DNA of 49,206 bases from an uncultured Alphaproteobacteria bacterium (GCA_902620425.1 CACNHX010000008.1:1-49206), one strand, 5' to 3'; positions 1 to 10,000 are shown, counted from the stretch's first letter. Numbers and translations: made by a program. The notes: generated by a model not told the origin, from the sequence alone.

Positions 1-493
1 CATTTTTGATCTTAATCATTGCATTAAAAAGATCTCTTTCAATATTTGAATTGTGCTTTTCATTCATTACACCTGAGTCTATTCTACCTCTGTATTTTAA
101 TTTAAGATCTTTATCAAAACCGAAAAAATCTGGAGTACAAACAGCATTATAATTTTTTGCCACTTCTTGTGTTTCATCATAAAGATACGGAAAATTAAAT
201 TTATATTTATCAGAGAAAATTTTCATATTATCAAATGAATCATCAGGATAGTTAATTACATCATTAGACATAATGGCAATTGTATTTATTGAGTGTTCTA
301 GTAACTCATCAGCATCTTTTTTTAATCTACTTGCAATTGCTTTAACATATGGACAATGATTACATATAAAAACGATAACAGTACCATTTAATCCTTTTGC
401 ATTATCTAATGAAAGCATTTTATCATCAATATTTTTAAGATTAAATGATGGTGCTAAAACATCTAAATTATCATTTGGAGCATTTACAGGCAT
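1..493 (-). CDS. Thioredoxin-family (AhpC/TSA redoxin) protein, partial
   Basis: Open reading frame that runs off the left edge, so the C-terminus is missing; about 164 residues are visible. It begins MPVNAPNDNLDVLAPSF and contains a segment FICNHCPYVKA (CxxC, with Cys-Asn-His-Cys), which is the active site of the redoxin/thioredoxin-like family usually labelled 'thioredoxin family protein'. Later parts (YDETQEVAKNYNAVCTPDFF) match the cis-Pro side of the fold. There is no signal peptide, so a cytoplasmic thiol reductase or peroxidase is likely; the substrate is unknown. It is divergent from the DUF2794 gene, with only 23 nt between the two start codons. The family call is firm, the exact function is not. 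Confidence 0.85.
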   Translation of the reverse strand, partial: MPVNAPNDNLDVLAPSFNLKNIDDKMLSLDNAKGLNGTVIVFICNHCPYVKAIASRLKKDADELLEHSINTIAIMSNDVINYPDDSFDNMKIFSDKYKFNFPYLYDETQEVAKNYNAVCTPDFFGFDKDLKLKYRGRIDSGVMNEKHNSNIERDLFNAMIKIKN

Positions 494-516
494 AAAATTT
501 TGTTATATTCTTAATT

Positions 517-846
517 ATGGGCTTAGTAACATCTAGTGCTTCAACTAACAATCACAATCTCTACTTTTCCAAAGATGAACTAGCTAAAATCTTAAATCTA
601 TATTCTAAAGGAGTCTCTAGTGGAGAATGGAAAGATTATGCTATTGATTTTAATAAAAATAATGCATTTTTTTATATATTTAAACATAGTCTAGCAGCTC
701 CAGAATGCGTTCTAAATAAATCACTAGAAAGAAAAAAAAGGAAAATTTTTTATAATTTAAAATCAAAAAATCAAAACAAGAAATTTGAAAGTTTAGATGC
801 ACTGATATCATCTTTAAATCGAAACATTTTTAAGTTAGTAAATTAA
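517..846 (+). CDS. DUF2794 family protein
   Basis: A 109-residue protein with the hallmark segment of DUF2794: a leucine-rich helix followed by SSGEWKDYAIDF (family consensus roughly AxGEWRDYAID), then a phenylalanine-rich strand and a basic stretch. The family is almost confined to Alphaproteobacteria, where it is a small cytoplasmic protein of unknown function. No signal peptide or membrane segment is visible. It is divergent from the redoxin gene, with room for only a very short shared promoter region, and convergent with the ABC permease downstream (54 nt gap without a clear terminator). Function cannot be assigned from sequence. Confidence 0.85.
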   Translation: MGLVTSSASTNNHNLYFSKDELAKILNLYSKGVSSGEWKDYAIDFNKNNAFFYIFKHSLAAPECVLNKSLERKKRKIFYNLKSKNQNKKFESLDALISSLNRNIFKLVN

Positions 847-900
847 ATATTAACGATTTTATTTAACATTTTGTATTATTAAACTTTATCTTTCTACACT

Positions 901-1659
901 TTATTTTCTAATGGCCCAACCAGCAAAAATATTTTCAAGATAAACTACAATATAATATAAAAATATTCCCATAACAGCCAATGTGATCAATACTGCAAAC
1001 ATTAACGGATAATCTGCGCTAATTTTTCCACTATCAAACAAATGTCCTAATCCTTTTCCATGGGGTTCAATAATCTCCATCAAATTAGTTCCAATAAAAG
1101 CGAGTGTTGTTGATACTTTTAATGCTCCAAAAAATTCTGGTAATGTTTTTGGTAAAGCAATTTTATAAAAAATCTCAAATTTATTAGCACCTAAAGATAA
1201 AAGTATGTCTTCATATTCTCTTTCCAAAGTTGACAATCCAATCGAAATTGAAACACAGATGGGGAAAAATGAAATAAGAATTACAATTATAATTGTATTC
1301 ATATTGTGCATACCAACAAATATTAATGCAATTACTGGAACTACTGTTGCTTTTGGAATAGCATTAAAACCAACAAGAATAGGATATAAGCCTATTCTAA
1401 TAGTTTTTGAAAACCCCATTAAAATACCTAAACTTAATCCTACCAAAACAGACAATATTAATCCTACAACAGTTCTCCAAAAAGTTTCCCAACCGTAGAT
1501 TAAAAAGAGATGTTTAAATTTCCAAAATGCTGGCCATAAATCTGAAGGGGAAGCCATTTTATAATTTGGCCAATTATTATACCAAACCAATAATTCCCAT
1601 AACAAACAAAAAATTATAAGACTAAATAAAGGTATAATAAAATTATTGATTCTAATCAT
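901..1659 (-). CDS. ABC transporter permease, TauC/SsuC/ThiX type
   Basis: Membrane subunit (252 aa) of a nitrate/taurine/pyrimidine-type ABC importer in the inner membrane. About six hydrophobic helices are visible, beginning with FIIPLFSLIIFCLLWELLVW. The cytoplasmic EAA loop lies around residues 150-175 (EDILLSLGANKFEIFYKIAL, matching the consensus EAAxxxGAxxxxxFxxVxLP), where the ATPase docks. It is the last gene of a three-gene operon and overlaps the ATPase gene by 8 nt, implying translational coupling. The substrate cannot be read from the permease; taurine, sulfonates, thiamine pyrimidines and riboflavin are all used by relatives. Confidence 0.88.
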   Translation of the reverse strand: MIRINNFIIPLFSLIIFCLLWELLVWYNNWPNYKMASPSDLWPAFWKFKHLFLIYGWETFWRTVVGLILSVLVGLSLGILMGFSKTIRIGLYPILVGFNAIPKATVVPVIALIFVGMHNMNTIIIVILISFFPICVSISIGLSTLEREYEDILLSLGANKFEIFYKIALPKTLPEFFGALKVSTTLAFIGTNLMEIIEPHGKGLGHLFDSGKISADYPLMFAVLITLAVMGIFLYYIVVYLENIFAGWAIRK

Positions 1660-2425
1660 TTTTATTCTGAGCTATTTCGATTTGCTTTCTAAGTGTTGCA
1701 AGTAATTGTGATACTTCTGATGAATATAAATCAGAGATTTTTTTTTCTTCATTAAAATTAGTTTTAACGTCGTATTGTAATGAAGCTGGTCTTCCGGATA
1801 AAACAATTACTTGATCAGCTAAATAAACAGCTTCTCTTAAATCATGAGTTATTAAAATACATGTGAAGTCTCTTTCTTTTTTTAATTTGTGCATAACATC
1901 CCACAAATCTTCTTTTGTAAATGCATCTAGAGCTGCAAAAGGCTCATCTAAAATTAAGACCTCTGGACTATGAACTAAAGATCTACAAAGTGAAACTCTT
2001 TGTTTCATCCCACCAGATAATTCAGATGGTAAATTATTTTCAAATTCTTCTAATCCCACTAACTTAAGCAGATCTAATGCATTCGATCTCTTTTGATTAT
2101 AAGTCATATTTTTTGATACTATCTCAAGTGGAAGAATTATATTTTTAATTACATTTCTCCATTCTAACAAAACTGGATTTTGAAAAGCCATTCCTACAGT
2201 AGAAAGTGGGGATGTAATTTTTTTATTTGAAATAAAAATACTACCTTGAGTTGGTTTAATTAATCCACTGACTAATCTAGTTATTGTAGATTTTCCACAA
2301 CCTGAAGGTCCAACTATAGCAGTAAAACCTTTTCTTTTAATTGATAGGGAAAGATCCTTTAAAACAGGAAGCATACCTTGTTTAGTTTCATATTGATGAG
2401 AAACCTTTTCAATATTGATATGCAT
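1652..2425 (-). CDS. ABC transporter ATP-binding protein, TauB/SsuB/ThiZ type
   Basis: Nucleotide-binding subunit, 257 aa. Walker A is GPSGCGKST (about residue 40), the Q-loop is GMAFQNPVLLEWRNV, the ABC signature LSGGMKQR, Walker B VLILDEPFAALD and the switch His in LLITHDLREAVYLAD (read here as ILITHD). The Q-loop context with a Pro-x-Leu-x-x-W motif is typical of the nitrate/taurine/sulfonate/thiamine-precursor ATPases. It lies between the binding-protein gene (separated by a hairpin) and the permease (8 nt overlap), so the three genes form one importer. Confidence 0.9.
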   Translation of the reverse strand: MHINIEKVSHQYETKQGMLPVLKDLSLSIKRKGFTAIVGPSGCGKSTITRLVSGLIKPTQGSIFISNKKITSPLSTVGMAFQNPVLLEWRNVIKNIILPLEIVSKNMTYNQKRSNALDLLKLVGLEEFENNLPSELSGGMKQRVSLCRSLVHSPEVLILDEPFAALDAFTKEDLWDVMHKLKKERDFTCILITHDLREAVYLADQVIVLSGRPASLQYDVKTNFNEEKKISDLYSSEVSQLLATLRKQIEIAQNKND

Positions 2426-2440
2426 AAGTTATGATTAGTA

Positions 2441-2467
2441 TATGGGGTAGAAATAGTCTACCCCATA
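2441..2467 (-). promoter_or_regulatory. Intercistronic hairpin after the binding-protein gene
   Basis: A perfect 10-bp inverted repeat (TATGGGGTAG / CTACCCCATA) with a 7-nt loop sits 8 nt after the stop codon of the binding-protein gene and before the ATPase gene. On the transcribed (minus) strand no T-run follows the stem, so it is not a standard intrinsic terminator. In other binding-protein operons such hairpins stop 3' exonucleases and raise the level of the binding protein relative to the membrane subunits; that role here is inferred. Confidence 0.7.
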
Positions 2468-2475
2468 AAAAAATA

Positions 2476-3453
2476 TTAAGGTAAATATTTATCGGTAAAA
2501 AATGATGAAATCTCTGGATCAGATGAGAATTCGTATGTTTCTGCTAACTGTCCTAAAGCTTTTTTCATTCTTGCAATGTCAATATTACCCATACCGTTTT
2601 CTTTTACATAATCAGTATTAACATTTCCTTCTATTGCTAGTATCAATCTTCTTGTCTCTAAAGCTAAATCAGCAGCTGGATTTCTTTCAACCATACTCTT
2701 CACCGCGTCTTCAGGATTTTTCATAGCATCAGTCCATCCTTTAGATACAGCTTTTAAAAAACCTTTAACTATTTCAGGATTTGCATCTGCATAATCAGTG
2801 TTAACTATTATGGCATTACCATATAATTCTAATCCATAGTTTGCCATCAACATAATTGATATATCATCCTCAGGAACACCAAGACGAACTAAATTTAAAA
2901 ACATTGAAAATGAAAACCCTGTTATAGCATCAACGTTTTTTTCAGCTAACATCGGTTCTCTTGTTGGGAAACCTACTGGCTCCACTGTTATATTATCAAC
3001 ATTGATATTATTTGCAGAAGCAAATGGTGGGAATTGTGCCCATGCACCATCAGGTGGTGGCGCACCAAGAATTTTTCCCTCTAAATCAGATGGAGTTGTA
3101 ACACCAAGACTTTTTCTTCCAGCAATTGCAAATGGAGGTTTATCATAAACCATCATAACTGCCATAACTGGCGCTCCAGGATTTTGATCTAAGAATTTGA
3201 TTAAACTGTTTATATCTGCAAAGCCAATAGGAAAAGCTCCTGTTGCAACCTTTGGAATTGCATCTAAGGATCCTTTACCCGCAGATATTTCAACTTCTAA
3301 ATTTTCTTCACCAAAATGTCCCTTATCTATTGCATAGAAATAAGGTGCACTTGGTCCTTCAAATTTCCAATCTAAAGCAAAAGATATTTTAGTATTTGCA
3401 AAACTATTGAAAGATAAGAGAACTGAAGTAATAAATATTAAAAATATTTTCAT
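2476..3453 (-). CDS. NMT1/THI5-like ABC substrate-binding protein
   Basis: Periplasmic binding protein of 325 aa that would deliver a small solute to the permease. A Sec signal peptide is clear (MKIFLIFITSVLLSFNSFA, cleavage likely after SFA). The mature start, FALDWKFEGPSAPYFYAIDKG, matches the NMT1/THI5-like group (ThiY, SsuA, TauA, RibY), in which this region lines the ligand pocket. No TPP riboswitch core is visible upstream, which gives no support for thiamine-precursor uptake. The start is supported by a textbook Shine-Dalgarno 7 nt upstream. Substrate is unassigned; pyrimidines, sulfonates and riboflavin-like compounds are all possible. Confidence 0.85.
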   Translation of the reverse strand: MKIFLIFITSVLLSFNSFANTKISFALDWKFEGPSAPYFYAIDKGHFGEENLEVEISAGKGSLDAIPKVATGAFPIGFADINSLIKFLDQNPGAPVMAVMMVYDKPPFAIAGRKSLGVTTPSDLEGKILGAPPPDGAWAQFPPFASANNINVDNITVEPVGFPTREPMLAEKNVDAITGFSFSMFLNLVRLGVPEDDISIMLMANYGLELYGNAIIVNTDYADANPEIVKGFLKAVSKGWTDAMKNPEDAVKSMVERNPAADLALETRRLILAIEGNVNTDYVKENGMGNIDIARMKKALGQLAETYEFSSDPEISSFFTDKYLP

Positions 3454-3460
3454 TTGATTA

Positions 3461-3468
3461 TACCTCCT
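3461..3468 (-). promoter_or_regulatory. Strong Shine-Dalgarno for the binding-protein gene
   Basis: On the minus strand this reads AGGAGGTA, 7 nt before the ATG. Most genes in this window have weak or no Shine-Dalgarno, so the full consensus is notable and suggests a high translation rate for the periplasmic protein. Confidence 0.75.
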
Positions 3469-3590
3469 AATTTACATCTGAGGTTAGTTTAAATGTGTTT
3501 TTTTAATAATACGATATAGGCAATTTAGTAATTCTTAAAATGCATACATAAGTCTTAAATTTAAAAATATAACAAAATCAATTATTTATA

Positions 3591-5144
3591 TTATTCCCAC
3601 TCAATGGTTCCAGGAGGTTTAGATGTAAAGTCATATAATACTCTGTTAATACCTTTAACATTATTAATTATACGAGATGATATTTCTTTTAATTGATTAT
3701 TTGTAAACATATAAAAATCCGCTGTCATTCCATCCACTGAAGTAATAGCTCTAAGTGAAACAGAGTAATTGTATGTTCTTTCATCCCCCATAACACCTAC
3801 TGATTTTACTGGTAAAAGAACAACAAAAGCTTGCCAAATTTTATTATAAAGATTATTCTTTTTTAGATAGTCTATAAAAATATGATCTGCCTCTTGAAGA
3901 ATTAAGATCTTTTTTTTATCAATTACCCCAGGTATTCGGATTGCTAAACCTGGACCTGGGAAAGGATGTCTTAAAAGTAAATGTTTATCTATTTTTAATT
4001 GCCTTCCAACATTTCTTACCTCATCTTTAAATAATTCTCTTAATGGCTCCACAATTTTTAATTTCATTTTTTTTGGTAAACCCCCAACATTATGGTGACT
4101 TTTGATTTTAGCTGTTGGACCACCAAAAAATGGAATACTTTCTATAATATCTGGATAAAGAGTCCCCTGCCCTAAATAATCTACATTTGATATTTTTTTA
4201 GCTGCTTTATCAAAAACTTCTATAAATGTTTTGCCAATAATTTTTCTTTTTTTCTCTGGATCAGAAACATTTTTTAAATTTTTTAAAAAAATATTAGAAG
4301 CATTTATTTTAGTAAAGTTTTTGCCAAATTTTTTGGAAAATATTTTTGACACTTCGTTAGCTTCATTTTTTCTTAGAAGACCGTGATCAACAAAAATACA
4401 ATAAAGATTTTTCTTAACGGCTTTGCTTAATAAATATGCAGTCACTGTGGAATCTACACCTCCAGATAAACCACAGATTATTTTTTTATTCTTAATTTCA
4501 TTTTTTAATTCTGATACTTTATTTTCAATAAATTTTTGAATTTTGAATTTATTTTTTATATTTACAATATTTAAAATAAAATTATTAATTATTTTTGAAC
4601 CAAAATCTGTATGATAGACCTCAGGATGAAATTGAAGGCAATAAATTTTATTTTTATTATTTTCAATTGATGAAATAATTTTATTGTTTGATAAAGATGT
4701 TATTGAAAAAAATTTTGGTATTTTATTGATATTATCTCCATGAGACATCCATACTTTGATTTTTCGTTTGTTTATTCCTTTAAATAAAAGTGATTTTTTC
4801 TTAATATTTATAATAGTGTGACCATACTCTCTATGCGTAGAACGTTTTACTACACCTTTCAAATTTTTAGTTACTAATTGCATACCATAGCAAATTGCTA
4901 AAACTGGTTTTTTCATTTTTAAAATTTCTTGATTTAATTTTGGGGCATTTTTGTCGAGTACTGATCTAGGTCCTCCAGATAATATAAATGCCGATGGTTT
5001 GATTTCATTTAAAATTTTTTTCGTAATTTTATTAAAAGGATAAACAAGACAAAAGACTTCTAACTCTCTTATTCTTCTAGCTATTAATTGTGTGTATTGA
5101 GATCCATAATCTACAATTAAAATAGTTTCTAATTTACTCTTCAT
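3591..5144 (-). CDS. guaA: GMP synthase (glutamine-hydrolysing)
   Basis: Converts XMP to GMP with glutamine and ATP in the last step of guanine nucleotide synthesis. At 517 aa it is full length. The N-terminal class I glutaminase has the nucleophile motif LAICYGMQ (about residue 85) and the His-Glu pair in QFHPEVYHT (about 175). The central ATP-pyrophosphatase has the P-loop GLSGGVDST (about 229), and the C-terminal dimerisation domain ends FTSKPPGTIEWE, the usual GuaA terminus. The start codon lies inside the end of rlmE (11 nt overlap), so the two genes are probably co-transcribed. Confidence 0.97.
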   Translation of the reverse strand: MKSKLETILIVDYGSQYTQLIARRIRELEVFCLVYPFNKITKKILNEIKPSAFILSGGPRSVLDKNAPKLNQEILKMKKPVLAICYGMQLVTKNLKGVVKRSTHREYGHTIINIKKKSLLFKGINKRKIKVWMSHGDNINKIPKFFSITSLSNNKIISSIENNKNKIYCLQFHPEVYHTDFGSKIINNFILNIVNIKNKFKIQKFIENKVSELKNEIKNKKIICGLSGGVDSTVTAYLLSKAVKKNLYCIFVDHGLLRKNEANEVSKIFSKKFGKNFTKINASNIFLKNLKNVSDPEKKRKIIGKTFIEVFDKAAKKISNVDYLGQGTLYPDIIESIPFFGGPTAKIKSHHNVGGLPKKMKLKIVEPLRELFKDEVRNVGRQLKIDKHLLLRHPFPGPGLAIRIPGVIDKKKILILQEADHIFIDYLKKNNLYNKIWQAFVVLLPVKSVGVMGDERTYNYSVSLRAITSVDGMTADFYMFTNNQLKEISSRIINNVKGINRVLYDFTSKPPGTIEWE

Positions 5145-5733
5145 GCAATCTAAATCCTTTTGATATTATAAATATTTCACTTGATTCTTGTCTTGATGAT
5201 TTTGGCTTAAAATACTCAACTTTATCAAAAATTTTTTTAAGCATCTTTATAATTTCCTTTTCTTCCTCTCCCTTCCAAATTTTGAATATAAATGATCCTT
5301 GTTTTTTTAATATTATTTCTAATCTGTCTATAACTTCATATATTAATTGACTTATCCTGAGATGATCTGTTGATTGATGACCAGTTGTATTAGGAGCTAC
5401 ATCTGACAAAACCAAATCAAATTTATTTTTTAAATTAGTAAAATTAAATTTTAAAAAATCCTCTCTATAGAAAGCTATACGCTGATTATTCATTTTCATA
5501 TCTAATAAATCAAAACAGGTTATATTAGTTTTTGAATTGTAATTTAAGATGACTTGAGTCCAACCACCTGGAGAAGATCCAAGCTCTAGTATTTCTCTAG
5601 AGTTTTCAATGATTTTATATTTTTGCTCAATCTCTTCTAGTTTAAACGCAGCTCGATTTATATACCCTAACTGTTTAGCTTTCTTTACAAACTGATCATT
5701 TTTTTGTCTATTAACCCAGTTTTTTGATTTCAT
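5134..5733 (-). CDS. rlmE: 23S rRNA 2'-O-methyltransferase RlmE (FtsJ/RrmJ)
   Basis: Methylates the 2'-OH of a uridine in the 23S rRNA A-loop (U2552 in E. coli) on the large subunit. The catalytic K-D-K-E tetrad of the FtsJ family is visible: Lys in RAAFKLEEI, Asp in LVLSDVAPNTTGH, Lys in FIFKIWKGEE and Glu in SSEIFIISKGFR. The SAM-binding motif is LELGSSPGGWTQV. I chose the ATG at 5733; the reading frame could extend 7 codons to a TTG at 5754, but without homologous residues or a ribosome site. The gene overlaps guaA by 11 nt and is divergent from the RND operon. Confidence 0.93.
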   Translation of the reverse strand: MKSKNWVNRQKNDQFVKKAKQLGYINRAAFKLEEIEQKYKIIENSREILELGSSPGGWTQVILNYNSKTNITCFDLLDMKMNNQRIAFYREDFLKFNFTNLKNKFDLVLSDVAPNTTGHQSTDHLRISQLIYEVIDRLEIILKKQGSFIFKIWKGEEEKEIIKMLKKIFDKVEYFKPKSSRQESSEIFIISKGFRLHEE

Positions 5734-5802
5734 AAAAGATAATAAAGCTAACAAAAAATTGTTTTTTAATCACTTTAATATATATGACATGTACGGTATT
5801 TA

Positions 5803-7044
5803 ATGAAAAGATCAATATTTATAGCCTTCATAATACTTTCCGCTGTTGTTGGATGGATTGGTTCTGGTCAATTTACAAATAATGTTGTTGCGCAAGACGA
5901 TGATACAGAAACTAGCACTGAAACAGAAACTTCAAATTCACAAGATGCAAAAAATAATGATAATGAAGAATTTACATTTTCTGTTGAAACAAAGATATTT
6001 ACTTCCAGTTTAATAGATCAATCTATTGAATTACAAGGTCAAACTATTCATAATAAAAAAATTGATGTTAAATCTGAAACATCTGGCAACATAGATAATA
6101 TTCAATTTGCAAGAGGAGATAGAGTATCTCTAAATGCTGAAATGATTACAATCTCACTAGAGGATAGAAATGAAAAGCTTTCTAGTGCAAAAAAAGATTT
6201 AGAAAGACTTAATAAAGAATTAATTTTAAATGAAAAAAACAGAGATAATCTACTTAGACAAAATGTTGAGAGAATTGAATTGTATGAAATTGAATATGCA
6301 TCTGCAAAACAACTTATTGATAAAGGTTTAAGTTCAAAATCAAAATTAAGTTTAGCATCTTTTAATCTTGCCAATGCGCAAGCGGATAGAGAAGATATTA
6401 AAATAAAATTTGAATCTACCTTAGCAAACCTTGAAGCTCAAATTTCAAATGTAAAATCAATTTTAAAGAACATAAAACTAGATATAGAAAAAACTACTAT
6501 CAAGGCACCATTTGATGGAATTATTTCAGAAAAAATGGTTGAGGAAACTGAATTTATCTCAATTGGTACTCCCCTATTTACTATAATTGATTTAGACCCT
6601 ATCAAGATTGAAGGTTATTTATCTGAATTTGATGTAAATAAAGTGAGTGTTGGTACTAAAGCTTTAATTGAAGATAGTAATGGTATTAAAAAAAATGGAA
6701 TAATATCTTTTATTTCTCCATCAGCCGAAACTAGTACTAGAACATTCGAAATTACGATTGAAGCTGATAACAAAGATCTCTCTTATAAAAGTGGAATAAC
6801 AACTAAAATTATTATCAAAGGTTCAGAACTTAAAGCTCACAAAATACCACCTTCTATACTAACTTTATTAGACGATGGGACCGTAGGTGTTAAAGCTGTA
6901 GATAATGATAATAAGGTTACATTCTATCCAACCAAAACAATTAAGGATACAATAGACGGTATGTGGGTTTCTGGATTACCCGAGAAAGTAAATTTAATTG
7001 TAAGTGGTCAAGAATATATAAGTATTGGTGAAACAATAAACTAA
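5803..7044 (+). CDS. RND efflux periplasmic adaptor (membrane fusion protein)
   Basis: Adaptor of 413 aa linking an inner-membrane RND pump to an outer-membrane channel. There is an N-terminal hydrophobic anchor or signal (IFIAFIILSAVVGWIG), then an acidic Thr/Glu-rich linker, a split biotinyl-lipoyl domain (DVKSETSGNIDNIQFARGD and TIKAPFDGIISEKMVEETE), a coiled-coil hairpin between them (about residues 105-225) and beta-barrel domains. The lipoyl-half motif KAPFDGxI is diagnostic of HlyD/AcrA adaptors. It lies 5 nt upstream of the pump gene. No Cys lipobox is seen, so membrane attachment would be by the N-terminal helix. Confidence 0.92.
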   Translation: MKRSIFIAFIILSAVVGWIGSGQFTNNVVAQDDDTETSTETETSNSQDAKNNDNEEFTFSVETKIFTSSLIDQSIELQGQTIHNKKIDVKSETSGNIDNIQFARGDRVSLNAEMITISLEDRNEKLSSAKKDLERLNKELILNEKNRDNLLRQNVERIELYEIEYASAKQLIDKGLSSKSKLSLASFNLANAQADREDIKIKFESTLANLEAQISNVKSILKNIKLDIEKTTIKAPFDGIISEKMVEETEFISIGTPLFTIIDLDPIKIEGYLSEFDVNKVSVGTKALIEDSNGIKKNGIISFISPSAETSTRTFEITIEADNKDLSYKSGITTKIIIKGSELKAHKIPPSILTLLDDGTVGVKAVDNDNKVTFYPTKTIKDTIDGMWVSGLPEKVNLIVSGQEYISIGETIN

Positions 7045-7049
7045 TCTAA

Positions 7050-10000
7050 ATGAAAATAAATATTATAGACTATGCAATTAGCCATTCCCGAGTTTTCATG
7101 GGAATACTTATTTTTATAATTTTTTCAGGCGCATCTACTTATATCACAATGCCTAAAGAATCATCTCCTGATGTAAGCATACCAATAGTTTACATTTCAC
7201 TAAGTCAAAATGGTATTTCTGCACAAGACTCTGAAAGGCTTTTAGTTAAACCAATTGAAGACGAAGTTAAAACTGTTGAAGGAGTAAGAGAAGTAAGATC
7301 AACAGCTTATTCAGGCGGAGGCAATGTTTTATTAGAATTTGATGCTGGTTTTGACTCTGATCAAGCTATGGTTGATATTAGGGATAAAGTTGATAGAGCC
7401 AAGGGTGATCTACCTAGTGAAGCAGATGAACCAACAGTTAACGAAGTAAATATAAGTACGTTTCCTATCCTTTCTATTTCTTTAAGTGGAGATGTGCCTA
7501 ATAGAACACTTCAAGATTTAGCTGATATTTTACAAGATGATATAGAAACAATTCCTAGTGTTTTAGAAGCTAAAATAGGTGGTAAAAGAAATGAACAAGT
7601 TGACATACTAATTAATCCAACTGCAGTTGATAGCTATGGAATCAATCTTGAGAGTCTTATTAATATTGTTAGAGAAAATAATAAAATGGTATCTGCTGGT
7701 GGTCAAGACACTGGTGACGGAAGTTTTGATATTAAAGTTCCAGGTTTATACGAAACTATTGAAGATGTATTAAATACTCCTGTTAAAACTAACGGAGATT
7801 CAGTTATTACTTTCAGGGATATTGCTGAAGTTAAAAGAACATTTGAAGATAGGCAATCTTATGCAAATGTAAATGGATCTAATTCAATAACTATTGATGT
7901 TTCTAAAAGAATTGGAGAAAATATTATTAATACTATTGAAGAAGTAAAAAGAATAACTGCAATTACTGCTAAAAGTTTTCCTGAAAATGTTGAAATTTCT
8001 TTTGGCAATGATCAATCAAAAGGAATTAAAACTATGTTAAATAGTCTGCAAAACAATGTCATAGCAGCTATAATCCTTGTTTTAATTATTATTTTAGGAG
8101 CATTAGGAGTTAGGTCTGGTTTATTAGTTGGTGTATCTATTCCAGGATCGTTTTTATCAGGTTTATTAGCTCTTTCTGTAATGGGTTTTACTATTAATAT
8201 AGTTGTATTATTTGCTCTAATTTTATCTGTAGGACTATTAGTCGATGGAGCAATTGTTGTTGTTGAATATGCAGATAGAAAAATGAAAGAAGGACTTGGT
8301 GTAAAAGATGCTTTCGCAAATGCATCAAAAAAAATGTCACTACCAATTATATCATCGACTGCAACTACCCTGGCAGCCTTTCTACCTTTAATATTCTGGC
8401 CTGGTATAGCTGGTGAATTTATGAAATATTTACCAATAACACTTATATGTGTTCTTATTTCTTCATTGTTTATGGCACTGCTGTTTGTCCCAGTTTTAGG
8501 ATCTATTTTAAATACCGTTTCAAGAATACTTCTTCAATTTATTGTACCATTACTAATATCATTAATTTTTTACAATCTATTATCTTATGGATTTGGATTA
8601 TTAAATCTTGAAAGATTTAGTTTATTTATATCAATTGGAAAATATTTACTGAGCTTCGCTTTATTTATATTTGTATTTATAAGAATTATACCAAGAGTTT
8701 ATAAAATTTCAGAAAATGTAAATTCTACAGATAAATTAGTTTCTAAAAATGCAAAAATCTTATCTTCAGAATCAAATGAACCTGTTTTAAACGTAACTGG
8801 TTTTGTTGGATTTTATGCAAAAATATTAAACTTCTTATTATTTCATCCTTTAAAGGTGATGATTAGTGCTTTAGTAATATTAGTTGCTGTAAACTACACC
8901 TATACTAAAGTTGGAGAAGGTGTAGAATTTTTCCCAGATGTTGAGCCAGATCTTGCAAAAATCGTAGTCTTTGCAAGAGGTAATCTCTCAGTTGAAGAAA
9001 AAAAAGATTATGTATCAAGAGTTGAGAATATTATTTTAAAGCTTCAATCGGAAAGACAAGAATTTAAAAATATTTATTCTTTAAGTGGAAATGTAAGTGA
9101 ACAATCAGAGGCATCAGAAGACTTTATTGGATCAATAAGTTTGGAATATACAGATTGGGATAAAAGAAGAAAATCAAAAGTAATTCTTGCAGAAATTTTG
9201 GAAGCCACAAAAAGCATCAATGGGATTAAAGTAGAGTCAAGAGAACAACAAGGTGGTCCTGGTGAAGGTAAACCAATTAACATTAAATTAACCAGTGATA
9301 ATAAGCAACTTTTAATAGCTGAAGGAATTAAGCTTAAAAAATTCATGGATAGTTATCCAAAGTTAATGAATGTAGAAGATAATTTACCAGCACCTGGGAT
9401 AGAATGGGAAATTAATGTAGATAGAAAACAAGCTTCTAAGTTTGGAGCTAACATTACATCAATTGGTAATGTAATTAAACTTGCAACAAACGGTCTTAAA
9501 CTTGGTGAATATAGACCTGATGATAGTAATGAAAGTATACCACTTTATCTTCGTTATCCAAACGAAGGAAGAACATTGGATAGAATTGATAACTTAAGAG
9601 TAACTACTTCAAATGGTTTAGTTCCAATATCCAATTTTGTAGAAATTGTTCCAAATAGCAGAACAGGAAATATAATTAGAGTAGATTCAAAAAATGCTAT
9701 AAATATTCAGGCAGATGTAGAACCTGGAACTTATCCTGACGGAAAAGTAAAAGAACTTGAGTACGTATTAGGAATTTCAGATACTGCTCCGTCTTGGAGA
9801 GGAAGAACTTTAGATTTACCTCGTTATGAATTAGATAACAAAGTAAGGGCTGAACTTATTGGAGAAAATGAAGATCAAAAAGAAGCTCAAGAATTTTTAA
9901 CAGGAGCTTTTGGTGTAGCTTTATTTTTAATGCTAATGATACTTCTATTGCAGTTTAATAGTTTTTATAGTGCATTCTTAATTCTTTTTGCAGTAGTAAT

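Noticed and set aside
2441-2467. Reading the hairpin as an intrinsic terminator
   Set aside because: The A/T run lies before the stem on the transcribed strand, not after it.
3454-3590. Possible TPP or other riboswitch upstream of the NMT1-type binding protein
   Set aside because: No CUGAGA-type core or paired stems are visible; only a Shine-Dalgarno and AT-rich spacer.
5734-5754. Seven-residue longer RlmE from a TTG
   Set aside because: No ribosome site and no family similarity in the extra residues.
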